From JALHOQ01 sp038144835 (GTDB lineage: Bacteria > Bdellovibrionota > Bdellovibrionia > Bdellovibrionales > UBA1609): a stretch of DNA of 64,000 bases. The stretch lies in contig JAYQON010000002.1 in the NCBI GenBank assembly GCA_038144835.1, positions 1-64,000 on the forward strand. The letters run 5' to 3'. The notes under the pieces are model-generated. The model saw only the letters and a program-made list of their open reading frames with translations, ran no database searches and was not told the DNA's origin. A program made the position numbers and the translations under genes. Positions 16,049-24,992 of the stretch are shown piece after piece. Position 1 is the first letter of the stretch. Every line of letters begins with the position of its first letter.

Positions 16049-16942
16049 ATGCTTTTGTTAAAGCTGATTCTTTTTATTGTACCAGCACATTCGGCGTCGT
16101 TTTCCGGTCAAACAGAAATGAACGGGATCTCTTATTCTGATTATGCCGCGTTTGAACAGGATTGGAAAATGATAACTGTGCGCTACCGTACTGACACTCA
16201 GGAGCAGCGCTTTGTCTGGGCTAATCCTTTGGCAATGCAAGCTCTGGAGAAAGGCAGTAAAGAATTTCCAGATGGCTCGGTTTTTGCGAAAATAGGATTT
16301 ATCACCGAAGAAGACTCAGCTTTCAAGAGCTCTAAAGTGCCTTCGGGTGCTGTTCGCTATCAATTCATGGTACGGGACAAGAAGCGTTATGCCTCCACTG
16401 GTGGATGGGGCTATGCGCTCTTCGATGGTGATAAGGTCACATACGATGTAGACCCTATTTCACAAGCTCAAGCCTGTTATGCTTGCCACCAATTGGTTCC
16501 GGAAAGAGGAGAAGTCTTTTCGCAAATCTTAAAAATTTCTCCGTTTGCCTACAAGAGAGCGGTAGACACTGCCCGCCGGTCAGACGTGGGCGTAGTTAAA
16601 TTTGAAACAATAAACTTTGAGCAACTTCCAGAATTGGTTAGGCGAAATATTCCTAAGGTTAAACACATTCGAGTGGTCAAGGGCAAGTTGCGAGAGCATG
16701 TATTTCGTGGCACGATTGACGAAATCCGCCCTTCTCTCGTTGATGAGGCTAAGAGATCAGGTCATCCGGCAGCATTGATCGCTAAGGATAATCAACAGTT
16801 TACCATTGTACATGCCGATTCTTCGCGCGTGGGTTGCTCTAAAGATAAAAGCTTCAAATCTATTTTTTCAACCAATGTTGCCAGCAGCGCCAAAGGGGCA
16901 GAGCCGCTGTTGGTCGTAGCATTTCAAAATCTTTGCCTTTAA
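16049..16942 (+). CDS. cytochrome P460 family haem protein
   Basis: A short signal peptide (LKLILFIVPAHSAS) precedes a P460-type beta domain (FVWANPLAMQALEKGSKEFP, DGSVFAKIGFI, YQFMVRDKKRYASTGGWGYA). A single c-type haem motif CYACH (Cys143-His147) sits where P460 proteins carry it. P460 proteins oxidise hydroxylamine or act as small redox carriers with a Lys-haem crosslink; whether the Lys is present cannot be settled by eye. About 130 extra residues after the haem motif are unusual for the family. AAGGAG precedes the ATG. Periplasmic location inferred. The link to the radical SAM gene one base upstream is striking. Confidence 0.75.
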   Translation: MLLLKLILFIVPAHSASFSGQTEMNGISYSDYAAFEQDWKMITVRYRTDTQEQRFVWANPLAMQALEKGSKEFPDGSVFAKIGFITEEDSAFKSSKVPSGAVRYQFMVRDKKRYASTGGWGYALFDGDKVTYDVDPISQAQACYACHQLVPERGEVFSQILKISPFAYKRAVDTARRSDVGVVKFETINFEQLPELVRRNIPKVKHIRVVKGKLREHVFRGTIDEIRPSLVDEAKRSGHPAALIAKDNQQFTIVHADSSRVGCSKDKSFKSIFSTNVASSAKGAEPLLVVAFQNLCL

Positions 16943-16953
16943 AAATATTGGCG

Positions 16954-16978
16954 TAGCTCTTCGCTAATTTTATTTTTT
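16954..16978 (+). terminator. weak intrinsic terminator candidate
   Basis: A short stem TAGC/GCTA with loop TCTTC is followed by ATTTTATTTTTT. It lies just after the P460 stop, at the convergent junction. The stem is only 4 bases, so termination may be partial. Confidence 0.3.
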
Positions 16979-17572
16979 GAAGCTACTGACGATTTGTTTT
17001 AACCAATTAGAGTCTATAGATTTTTTTACACCAGTCCAATTTGCGAAGACTCGCCAACGCCAAACAGATTGAGTTTCGGGCACGTAATAGATCAGAAGAG
17101 CACCTTTAAACTTTGCTTCTTCTGCAGAGCAAGCTCCAAAAGCCGAATTGGCATGGCTAGCGCCAATCCACGCTTCAACCTCGGTTCCTCCGAGGGTAAT
17201 ATTCTCTCTTATAGGTCCCATGGCGCTTGGGCAGCCGCCAAGGGCTTGCGCGATATCGCCCATATACGGGGTCTGCGGGGCCGAATAAAGTTTACGCATG
17301 GCTGTTTGTTCAGTTTCGACGAGAGATTGAGCGGTACCTTTATCAATGGGGGAAATAATCTTGATCTCGATCCGCTCGCCGGTTCCGGCTTGTGCGTCGA
17401 TAAGGTGTTGTTTTTTAGACGTTCCAGAAATTTTTTGATCTTTAAGTAATTTAAAATTTTTTGTGGAGTCTACCTTGAGGCCATAGTCCCCAAGAACTTT
17501 TTCGAGTGTCGCCGCCGAAGAAGCTAATGAGCAAAAAATCAAACCCATAAAAAAATAGTGTTTCATGGTCAT
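16970..17572 (-). CDS. secreted protein of unknown function
   Basis: A signal peptide (KHYFFMGLIFCSLASSAA) and a 180-residue mature part with paired Cys (GGCPSAMG and FGACSAEE) and Trp-rich end (QSVWRWRVFANWTG). No family was recognised. The start at ATGACCATG overlaps the TGA of the YdjC-like gene by 4 bases, so the two are translated from one message. It meets the forward P460 gene tail to tail across 27 bases. Confidence 0.65.
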   Translation of the reverse strand: MTMKHYFFMGLIFCSLASSAATLEKVLGDYGLKVDSTKNFKLLKDQKISGTSKKQHLIDAQAGTGERIEIKIISPIDKGTAQSLVETEQTAMRKLYSAPQTPYMGDIAQALGGCPSAMGPIRENITLGGTEVEAWIGASHANSAFGACSAEEAKFKGALLIYYVPETQSVWRWRVFANWTGVKKSIDSNWLKQIVSSFKK

Positions 17573-18324
17573 TGATTATCGAGGAAGTGGAAAATGGAAT
17601 GCAATTCAAAGATTCTCTGCTCACGCAAATTGTCATTTACTCCTATGACATCAAAATCATTGTGTGTTGCCGGATGAACTACAAGAGGTCGTCCAGCGGC
17701 GAATTTCAGCTTTTTCATAAATGAGCTTCGGTTCCGAAGGTCCTTTCGCAATAAATAGCAGACATCCTGAAGCGGAATTGGCCAATCTCCGGCAAGACAT
17801 TGACTTTGAAGAAAGCTAAAAAAGTGACTAGGATCTCGCATTAAGCGGACTCCGTCGAACCGGTACTCAAAGCTCAATCGTTTCAGCGCACCGCTGATCA
17901 CCGGCAAAAAATGAATATGATGGTGGCCATCGAGAAGAGAGACGGGGATGTCTTTACCTAAAAGAGCTAACAACTGAGCCTTGGCTTCAATGAACACGTG
18001 TTCAGGATCGATGCGGCCAGAAAAACATTTGAACATCAAGGTCTGGTGATTAAACAGGTGAGCTGAGGATTTGCGAATCAAAGATTCTACCCTCTCAGGT
18101 GGCGAAAGTGGCTTTCCGAATGTAAGATTAAAATGCAATGCAAAGCGTATTTGCGGTGAAAGGGACAACAGTTCAGTTAGTCCATGAGAAATAAAAGGTG
18201 TATTTGCCATACACGACACCGAGCTCAACCAGCCTCTGCGAGCCAGGGCCAAAATTCCTTCATTGACTGCTGGTGAGAGGCCCCAATCGTCGGCAGCAAA
18301 AAGTCTATTCAGCATAGCAACCAC
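17569..18324 (-). CDS. YdjC/ChbG-family carbohydrate deacetylase
   Basis: The metal-binding motifs of the family are all present: ADDWG (Asp12-Asp13) at the N-terminus, ALHFNLTFGKPL (His64) and DGHHHIHFLP (residues 132-138). Members remove acetyl groups from acetylated sugars such as diacetylchitobiose; one branch, HpnK, is found with hopanoid genes. At 251 residues the length is normal. The gene is divergent from the GT-C-like gene and coupled to a small secreted protein downstream. With glycosyltransferases on both sides, deacetylation of a GlcNAc-type glycolipid is a fair inference. Confidence 0.85.
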   Translation of the reverse strand: MVAMLNRLFAADDWGLSPAVNEGILALARRGWLSSVSCMANTPFISHGLTELLSLSPQIRFALHFNLTFGKPLSPPERVESLIRKSSAHLFNHQTLMFKCFSGRIDPEHVFIEAKAQLLALLGKDIPVSLLDGHHHIHFLPVISGALKRLSFEYRFDGVRLMRDPSHFFSFLQSQCLAGDWPIPLQDVCYLLRKDLRNRSSFMKKLKFAAGRPLVVHPATHNDFDVIGVNDNLREQRIFELHSIFHFLDNQ

Positions 18325-18367
18325 CTGGCATCATGGAGTTAAACATTTAAATCCAAGGAGACCATCG

Positions 18368-20692
18368 TTGACAACCAGATTGGCCGAGATGGGCAAAAGA
18401 TACCTTAGGGAAGTATTCATTTTTGGATTTCTCGCAGGACTTTTTATTTTGCTGATTGATCCTGGCGCTCTGTGGGATCGAACAGTCACCTATGTTTTTC
18501 AGACACGCGATCTTGAGCGGGCCTATCTTCTCGCTCGGGGATTTCCAATTTTTTTTGGTCCTGAGATGACAGGCGGGGGCAATCTGCCCGGATCTCTCTA
18601 TTATCTTATTCTCTCAATTTCACAAATATTTGGTCGATCCTGGGCAGGAGCATGGGTGCAAATGCTTCTGCTGGCAGCTGCAACCGCGTCCCTGGGCTGG
18701 CTTTTTCTGAGAGGTCACGTGGGACGCTCCAATTCGCTAAGTTTACCGGCAGGTATTCTTTGGCTTGGTCTGTTCAGTTATTCGGTAGTGACGCGCCATT
18801 TTTTTTTGATTTTTATTAATCCGAGTTTTCTTTTTATATTTGTGCTCTTAGGCATTGTCGATATTTGTCGAGCCTTTTCTCTTAACTCAGAGACTGAACG
18901 TAGTCGGGCTCTTGTTCGCAGTGGCCTTTGGATTGGTCTTGGTAGTCAGATACATTTTTCAATCATATTTCTATTTTTTTCGGCCATCTTTTTGTTCATT
19001 TTTTCTAAAAGACTTTCATTGCCGATAGTTCCACAGAAGGCAATGGTTAGAGCGACCGCTGTATTGCTTTTTTGCTTTTCTCCCTATTTAGCTTGGCTGA
19101 CTTTGCATAGAATGGGAATTGATTTTGGTCAGCAGCCCGCTTATGCCGGGGTTGCGGAAGATGTTTTACCAACCTTGGCGCATCTTCTTCAGGCGATCAA
19201 TAGCCAGAATCCACTCGACACTCTTCATGTCGTCATTCTGCAGAGTTTGCGTGTCATCCCGTGGCCACTCATCGCAATTGCACTGACATGGTTGGTAAGT
19301 CGATTATTTCTTAAGAGACCAGATATGTCGCAGCCAATCGTTTATGCGTGGTTGAAGCCGCTATTGGTTTGTGCCGCTTTTGGCTTTATTCCATTTTCGT
19401 ACATTTTTTTTGTTCCCATTGCCAATCGTTACGGTATGCCTCTGCATCTATCGTTGCTATTGCTCACGGTAGTGTTGCATTTAAAGCTTTGGTCGGACCG
19501 TACAGTTACGCTCATCTATATTTTTTTATCGCTGATTTTTTTGGTGAGTGTGATTTTGGCTTTAAACTTCCTCAATGAACAAGCGCTCACTCAGAGCGAG
19601 ATTCTTTTGGTTATAAAGAGCTTAGTGGTTTTTGCTTGTTTGATATTATTTAAAGTCGAACTGCGGCCTAAACCCTATGTGCTAGTTGCCCTTTTGATAT
19701 CCTTGTCCTTGGGTTTTGTACAAAAAGAATTTTTGACCATCCGTGATGTGGCTGCGAACGAAAGCAATATGGTTCGCTGGAGGCAGTGGGAGGCCATTTG
19801 GCAGAGAATTTTAGCTCGCACCGGTTGGTCCTTAGCGGAGGCTCGCGAGCGTATCTTTTTCGTGAATGTGCATATTGATGGAGACCCAGCACCTAGTTTT
19901 CTCAAAGTAGCTGAGCAGCTCAAGCGAGTAATGGTGTCTGGAGATAGACCGGATGGATATTTTGTCGCGATGGAACCAGACACGGAGCGAGACCTGTCGG
20001 ATTGGCTTCTTAAGCAACCGTTGCCGTGGGAAATTCATCGAGGCTTGAGAGAAGGGCATATCGAAATTTTCGATAGAGAAAATTTATTTGGTGGTCGTTT
20101 AGCAATAGCGCCTTATCGATTGAAGCGGCCCGATCTATTGCCTCCCAAATTTCACACTTGGCCTTTGGCTTATGAGCAATTTCCAGATGCGGATTTGCTG
20201 GCGAAAGTAAAATCTAACGCAGGCACTGATGTTTTGGGTGAAAATCAGTATTTGTTCAAGTGGAATGAATGTCCAGATCAGCATCCCTATTGTGATGCTG
20301 GAGCAATTGTCAATTTTGAGACTACAAGAAACTATAAGAAGACACTACGAGTGAGGGTGATAGGGGCAAGTCTGTCTCAGGTATCACCTTGGATACACCC
20401 TTTGTGGACGCAAGCGTGGGAGAAGCCATTTGTGGAGGTGCGCTGTGGGCACGAAAAGCATAAATTTTTGATTGCGGATGCCGTTGGATATAAACGGGAG
20501 TACCTATTGTATGAGCCGGTCACTCGCTATTTTGTCGCCAATAATTCTCTTATAGCTCCCATCGAGCGGACATTTGAGTTTGAATGTCAGCAATCGGTGT
20601 CGGCGATTGGCATCGGTCGTGAAGCAACTACCGTAGACCAGCTTAGAAGCTATCGCCAATTGGCGAGTAAAAAACTTGAGATAAACTTGTAG
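18368..20692 (+). CDS. large multi-spanning membrane protein, GT-C glycosyltransferase-like
   Basis: About eleven hydrophobic helices cover residues 15-450, followed by a soluble C-terminal domain of 300 residues. The first large loop (TRDLERAYLLARGFPIFFGP, then GGNLPGSLYYLI) has the acidic pair and turn seen in GT39/ArnT-type lipid-linked sugar transferases, so a GT-C enzyme is likely but not proven. I choose the TTG at 18368 because it has AAGGAG 7 bases upstream and does not overlap the divergent YdjC gene; an ATG at 18263 would. The product is then 774 residues. The C-terminal domain has several Cys (WNECPDQHPYCDAG, VRCGHEKH, EFECQQ) consistent with a periplasmic side. Confidence 0.65.
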   Translation: MTTRLAEMGKRYLREVFIFGFLAGLFILLIDPGALWDRTVTYVFQTRDLERAYLLARGFPIFFGPEMTGGGNLPGSLYYLILSISQIFGRSWAGAWVQMLLLAAATASLGWLFLRGHVGRSNSLSLPAGILWLGLFSYSVVTRHFFLIFINPSFLFIFVLLGIVDICRAFSLNSETERSRALVRSGLWIGLGSQIHFSIIFLFFSAIFLFIFSKRLSLPIVPQKAMVRATAVLLFCFSPYLAWLTLHRMGIDFGQQPAYAGVAEDVLPTLAHLLQAINSQNPLDTLHVVILQSLRVIPWPLIAIALTWLVSRLFLKRPDMSQPIVYAWLKPLLVCAAFGFIPFSYIFFVPIANRYGMPLHLSLLLLTVVLHLKLWSDRTVTLIYIFLSLIFLVSVILALNFLNEQALTQSEILLVIKSLVVFACLILFKVELRPKPYVLVALLISLSLGFVQKEFLTIRDVAANESNMVRWRQWEAIWQRILARTGWSLAEARERIFFVNVHIDGDPAPSFLKVAEQLKRVMVSGDRPDGYFVAMEPDTERDLSDWLLKQPLPWEIHRGLREGHIEIFDRENLFGGRLAIAPYRLKRPDLLPPKFHTWPLAYEQFPDADLLAKVKSNAGTDVLGENQYLFKWNECPDQHPYCDAGAIVNFETTRNYKKTLRVRVIGASLSQVSPWIHPLWTQAWEKPFVEVRCGHEKHKFLIADAVGYKREYLLYEPVTRYFVANNSLIAPIERTFEFECQQSVSAIGIGREATTVDQLRSYRQLASKKLEINL

Positions 20693-20702
20693 AGTTTTAG
20701 GG

Positions 20703-21325
20703 CTACATGCCTCCCTCTCTGCTCATGGTACAAGCTTCAGTCGAAGCTGGTGGAGTTAGTTCAGAGCAGTTTGTCGAATTTACGATCCGACTTGAAGAAT
20801 CAACGCAATTCACTTGTCGAGACCTCATGTAGCGGGATTCAACGAGATTGCATTGACTCCATTGTGTTGTAGACCAGTTAAAGCTGCTTTCTGAACAGCT
20901 TGCCAGAGAACAGGTAGAATTGGAGAAACTACCACTCAGAGTTCCATTGTTACATTTTCTTTGCTCTGATTCACATGAGGAGCCGCAACCTGCGGTCGTC
21001 GTTTTATATGCAGTTACCGACTTGCCGTGAGTAATCCATCCACCCCATGGTAACTGACACCCAGAATAGCGAGGCTGATCTCGCTGGGAACTGGACAATT
21101 ACCGCTGGGGCAAGAATGACGATTCCACTGAAAGAGAATAGGTGATGGTATGCCTGGACCTGAAACGTTTATGATAATCATTGAAAGTTGTGAGGAAAGC
21201 GCTCCAACGCTTAGGGACTCGGAGGTGGATGCAAGACTTAAACGCATCACGCTAGAGTCGTCCAGCGGACGAGTGCAGCTTGTCCACAGAAGGGCGCTTA
21301 GAGCCAATACAATTCTCTTCAGCAT
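20703..21325 (-). pseudogene. lipoprotein with TSP1-like Cys-rich domain, split by a -1 frameshift
   Basis: The N-terminal part starts at an ATG (21325) with AGGGAG upstream and a lipoprotein signal (RIVLALSALLWTSC). It runs in one frame to about 21060; the C-terminal part continues in the next frame and is Cys- and Trp-rich (GCQLPWGGWITHGKSVTAY, CGSSCESEQRKCNNG, WSTTQWSQCN, RQVNCV, TEAC), resembling thrombospondin type-1-like repeats. A single lost base between about 21050 and 21098 would explain the split; a TAA closes the second frame just upstream, so the join must lie in that interval. Either the gene is recently inactivated or the assembly has an error. Confidence 0.65.
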
Positions 21326-21432
21326 TCGCCAGATCTCCCTTATCCCCAAGTGTTAGTATCGGCTTTTTAGAGAGTTGTCTTAATCTTTTGCAATTGGATG
21401 GCCCAAATCAGAATGGTCTGTTTCGCAATGTC

Positions 21433-21879
21433 TCAATTTGGAGAAGGTACTTGCGAATAGTCAATTTTTAACCCTCCGCAATCAATGCTTAGTGTCCGGG
21501 GAATCTTGGATTCGTTGAACTCAAATGAGCATATATGCTCGCCCGGTTGCAGGCAGTTGCTAGCTCCGCTGGATTGCACGTGGACAAGGAGCTTGCCTTT
21601 TAATCCATGCTCCGCCGCAAAATAAAATTGACTTCGACATTGTGTAGAAAATCCGCTGCAATTTTCTTTGAACCTGACCTTATCTGAGACGTCCGAGTCA
21701 TTTCTCCATTCACCCAAAAGAGATGACGATGAACACACTTTTGTATCGAGCTGGAATTTTAGTTGGCTAATGATGGAATCTTCAACTCGTCGATGTTTCA
21801 TGTTGGAGCAGTTTTGGAAAGCTATTAGCAGAGAGGCCAAAACAATGACCATCGCCACGATTTTACTGTTTGTAACCAT
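21433..21879 (-). CDS. Cys-rich lipoprotein of unknown function
   Basis: The N-terminus (IVAMVIVLASLLIAFQNCSN) has a signal peptide with lipobox-like AFQNC, a form common in Bdellovibrio-type lipoproteins. The mature part of about 125 residues has five further Cys (TKVCSSS, ENCSGF, TQCRSQ, SNCLQP, HICSFE, IDCGG). It may be an exported lipid-anchored protein. It lies 40 bases downstream of proA and just upstream of the broken TSP-like lipoprotein on the same strand. No family was recognised. Confidence 0.6.
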   Translation of the reverse strand: MVTNSKIVAMVIVLASLLIAFQNCSNMKHRRVEDSIISQLKFQLDTKVCSSSSLLGEWRNDSDVSDKVRFKENCSGFSTQCRSQFYFAAEHGLKGKLLVHVQSSGASNCLQPGEHICSFEFNESKIPRTLSIDCGGLKIDYSQVPSPN

Positions 21880-21919
21880 ACATCCACCCGAAGGGATATC
21901 GGAGTTGGGCTGGATGGGC

Positions 21920-23158
21920 TTAAGTTCTAATTTGTCCTGTGCCGTCTATAATCCAGCGAGGAGTGGTCAGTTCACGTAAGCCTACAGGTCCCCGAACATG
22001 CAATTTTTGTGTGCTGATTCCTAACTCACCGCCGAGTCCAAAAGCGAAGCCATCAGTGAATCTTGTGGATGCATTCCAGTAAACGGCTGCGGCATCCACG
22101 TCGGCCTGAAATCGGCGAGCTTTATTCTCATTGCGTGTAATGATTGTTTCGGAATGTTTGGAGCCATGCTGTTCAATATGATCCAGGGCTTCCGGGAGAT
22201 CGGCGACGATTTTGCAGTTTATGATCATGTCTAAGTGTTCTGTATCCCAATCGGAGGAATGGGCTGGTTTGACCCTTGGTAACCCATTGAGAATCTGAAG
22301 TGTGCGTTCATCTCCTCGCCATTGCACGCCGATTGTCGCGCTGTAGAGTTTCGGTAAGAATTCTCGGGCGATGCGATCATTAACTAATATCGTCTCCAAG
22401 GCATTGCAAACTCCAGGTCTTTGAGTTTTTGCATTGGCGACTACACGAGTCGCCATTTCGAGATCAGCCTCGTCGTCGATATAAGCATGACACATACCTC
22501 TATCGTTTTTGATGACCGGCATCAGCGCATGAGCTTGAACGAATTCAATTAATTTGGCTCCTCCTCTGGGTACAACGACATCTATTAAGTCTGGCCGTTT
22601 AAGCAATTCTCCGACTATGGCGTGGTCGTAATCTTCAATTCCATAAAATGGTTTTAAACCTGAATTTTGAAAAGCTTTATCAATCAGTTGGTAAATAACT
22701 TTTGCGCTCGCCCGTGAGTCAGATCCCCCACGCAACAGGATTGTATTGCCTGCTTTAAATGCCAGAGAAAAGGCTTCGGTAATAACATTTGGTCTCGATT
22801 CAAAAATCAGGAATATCACTCCCAGAGGCGCGCGTACCCGGCGAATATGAAGGCCATTGGGCAGGTGTCGTTCTTCAGTGATTTCTCCCACGGGGTCGGC
22901 AAGTTTGGCGACTTGCCTGAGGCTTTCGGCCATGGCGTCAATTCTTTGTTGGTTGAGTGTCAAGCGGTCGCGGAAGGCGGCAGTAGCCTCAATTGGTAGA
23001 TTCTCTAAATCTTGCTTATTCGCGTGAAGAATTTGATCTGCGTTTCGTAGGAGCAAGCTCGCCAAAGCTTCTAAGGCTGCATTTTTATTTTCAGCGGGCC
23101 ACTGACTTAAAATTCGCGCAGACTTCTTGAGTTCAAATAGAATTCGGTCATTTTCCAC
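21920..23158 (-). CDS. proA: glutamate-5-semialdehyde dehydrogenase (gamma-glutamyl phosphate reductase)
   Basis: Second step of proline synthesis: NADPH reduction of glutamyl-5-phosphate. The sequence shows the aldehyde-dehydrogenase fold of ProA with RAPLGVIFLIFESRPNV, LRGGSDS and the catalytic Cys in RPGVCNALETILVN. The end reads FGLGGELGIST then HVRGPVGL, as in known ProA. The frame extends upstream to 23263, but the GTG at 23158 has AAAGGAG 7 bases before it, gives 412 residues (normal size) and overlaps proB by 11 bases. proB and proA form an operon. Confidence 0.95.
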   Translation of the reverse strand: MENDRILFELKKSARILSQWPAENKNAALEALASLLLRNADQILHANKQDLENLPIEATAAFRDRLTLNQQRIDAMAESLRQVAKLADPVGEITEERHLPNGLHIRRVRAPLGVIFLIFESRPNVITEAFSLAFKAGNTILLRGGSDSRASAKVIYQLIDKAFQNSGLKPFYGIEDYDHAIVGELLKRPDLIDVVVPRGGAKLIEFVQAHALMPVIKNDRGMCHAYIDDEADLEMATRVVANAKTQRPGVCNALETILVNDRIAREFLPKLYSATIGVQWRGDERTLQILNGLPRVKPAHSSDWDTEHLDMIINCKIVADLPEALDHIEQHGSKHSETIITRNENKARRFQADVDAAAVYWNASTRFTDGFAFGLGGELGISTQKLHVRGPVGLRELTTPRWIIDGTGQIRT

Positions 23159-23948
23159 GCCGGTCTCCTTTGGGCTTTCCACCGATTTGCGTTCCGGTAA
23201 TTTGGCCTTGGGCGATTTCAAGTAGGCCGTTGTGTCGATCTCCCCGAATAAGATGAGCAACAATGCCGGCCCGATTGGCCCGAGCTGCCGCCAGCAGCTT
23301 AGAATACATACCTCCGGTGCCGACCTTTGAAGATAGCCGCCCCTTCGTCATCGTAAGATCCTTGGGCGTCACTTTTGGACGATAAGTGATGAGCTGCGCA
23401 TCTGTACTTCGCTTTGGATCCTTATTGAAAAGCCCGTCGACGTCGGTCATCAGAATCAAGCGCTCCGCTCCCATCATGGTCGCAACCTGAGAGGCTAAAG
23501 CATCGTTATCGCCAAAGCGAATTTCTTCGGTTGCAACGGCATCATTTTCATTGAGAATTGGCACAACCTTCCAGCGCAAAAGTTCAGAGAGTGTATTTTG
23601 AAGGTTGCGACGGCGAGTTGGATCTCTCATATCACCAGCCGTTAAGAGGACTTGAGAACCCAAGAGGCCCTCGGCCTGAAGGGCAAGATTGTATTGATCC
23701 ATAATTAACGGTTGGCCGATGGCGCTAAGAGCTTGCTTTTGTGGCAAAGTACGTCGTTGGCCAACAAACTCTGTTTTGTCTACGGCCCATGCGATAGCGC
23801 CGGAAGTGACCCAGATAACTTCTACTGAAAACTGTCGGCGGAGGTGCACTACTTGGCGCATCCAGGTGCGCATGAGAAGTAATCCTCCATCGCAAACCAT
23901 TTTGCTTCCGGCTTTGACGACCCATCTGCGTGGCTTTACCAAGAACAT
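23148..23948 (-). CDS. proB: glutamate 5-kinase without PUA domain
   Basis: First step of proline synthesis: phosphorylation of glutamate. The amino-acid-kinase fold is shown by WVVKAGSKMV, VTSGAIAWAV, the substrate loop ILNENDAVATEEI, FGDNDALASQVA and TDVDGLFNKDP, and GTGGMYSKLLAAARA near the end. At 266 residues it lacks the C-terminal PUA domain of the E. coli enzyme, which is common in other phyla. The N-terminal loop reads KAGSK rather than the usual KIGSS. Feedback by proline cannot be judged. Confidence 0.93.
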   Translation of the reverse strand: MFLVKPRRWVVKAGSKMVCDGGLLLMRTWMRQVVHLRRQFSVEVIWVTSGAIAWAVDKTEFVGQRRTLPQKQALSAIGQPLIMDQYNLALQAEGLLGSQVLLTAGDMRDPTRRRNLQNTLSELLRWKVVPILNENDAVATEEIRFGDNDALASQVATMMGAERLILMTDVDGLFNKDPKRSTDAQLITYRPKVTPKDLTMTKGRLSSKVGTGGMYSKLLAAARANRAGIVAHLIRGDRHNGLLEIAQGQITGTQIGGKPKGDRRGK

Positions 23949-23996
23949 CCCCTTTTAGGAGAATTATTGAAGCACTTTTGGTTGGTAGATGTCTAG

Positions 23997-24773
23997 TTAG
24001 CGTTTATGATATGTTGGCTTGGAGGTACTGGCAAGGCCACGCGCCGAAGCAGAGCTGCCGAGTTCCGATAAAATACGCAACTCAGATCCCATAAAATTGC
24101 TGTTTTTAAGGTGTTGTCGACGAATTCGATAGATCACCTTTTGTGCCTGGTCATAGCGCTTGGCCCGAGCGAGATGTTTTACATAGCTTTCAGCCGCCTC
24201 AGTGGTCAGTGAGCGCGCCTTACCATTGATGACATATTCGTAGTAGCGAGTGGCTTCATCTATCTGTCCGGCCTCTCCAAGGGCACGTGCATAAGATAAA
24301 AAGGCGACAGGATCCTTTGTCGACGAATCGACGTAAGGTTTGAGAGCGTTTGCAGCCTCCTTGAATTTGTTGCGACTAATTAAAAATTCAGCGAATTTCA
24401 TTCTGCTCTTAGGCTCTAAACGCGCCTGACGAGAGTAGGCATATTCAACGCATGCCGATTTTTTAAGTTCCTTGCAGATATCAATCATCCGCTCGTAGCT
24501 GCTCGAGGAAGCCGTGCCAATGAGGTCATGCAATTGTAACCAACGAATTTCGACACTATATGAGCCCCAAGAGCCGAGATGCCCAAGAGTCACTATGGCG
24601 GCCAAAGAAAGAGCCGCTAATAAACGAAGGTTTGTGCGCTCGGCATTATTCTCTATGTGAGATTCGGCATTGGATAAGACATGACCACAAGAATTGCAAA
24701 TGACCAAAGGTGCTGACTGACGTTCTTCACAAATCCGAATATGACAGCGTGGGCACGTATCCTTTGCAGTCAC
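23997..24773 (-). CDS. zinc-ribbon, membrane-anchored TPR protein
   Basis: A small zinc ribbon (CPRC at 7-10 and CNSC at 26-29) starts the protein, followed by one transmembrane helix (about 50-68, RLLAALSLAAIVTLGHLGSW) and a helical, TPR-like region (NKFKEAANALKPYV, YARALGEAGQIDEATRYYEY, AKRYDQAQKVIYRI). The GTG start has AAAGGAGG five bases upstream. The layout resembles zinc-ribbon-TM-TPR scaffold proteins in Deltaproteobacteria. A role in protein-protein interaction at the membrane is inferred. It sits just upstream of proB but 48 bases apart, so co-transcription is possible. Confidence 0.65.
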   Translation of the reverse strand: MTAKDTCPRCHIRICEERQSAPLVICNSCGHVLSNAESHIENNAERTNLRLLAALSLAAIVTLGHLGSWGSYSVEIRWLQLHDLIGTASSSSYERMIDICKELKKSACVEYAYSRQARLEPKSRMKFAEFLISRNKFKEAANALKPYVDSSTKDPVAFLSYARALGEAGQIDEATRYYEYVINGKARSLTTEAAESYVKHLARAKRYDQAQKVIYRIRRQHLKNSNFMGSELRILSELGSSASARGLASTSKPTYHKR

Positions 24774-24941
24774 AATTCCTCCTTTGCGGGCTACGTCTTT
24801 TTTTGAACCTTAATTTGAATCCCTGGAGCGGACGCTAAGCTAAGTTGCAAAGCTGGTGCTTAGAATCGGACTGTTCGGGCCAGTTTAATCGCTAAAAACT
24901 GTCACAACGACATGTAGTGCATAAAAAATGCTCAGATTTCG

Positions 24942-24982
24942 CCTATTGTTTCATATTGAAACAATAGGTGGTGTAGCCACCT
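24942..24982. repeat. two overlapping perfect hairpins
   Basis: A 27-base palindrome (arms CCTATTGTTTCA and TGAAACAATAGG around TAT, 24942-24968) overlaps a second one (AGGTGG, loop TGTAG, CCACCT, 24966-24982). They share the bases AGG, so only one can form at a time. They follow the stop of the minus-strand gene at 24993. No T-run follows directly, though six T occur about 14 bases on. Terminator, RNA switch or protein-binding site are all possible. Confidence 0.6.
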
Positions 24983-24992
24983 AAAGTTGAAT

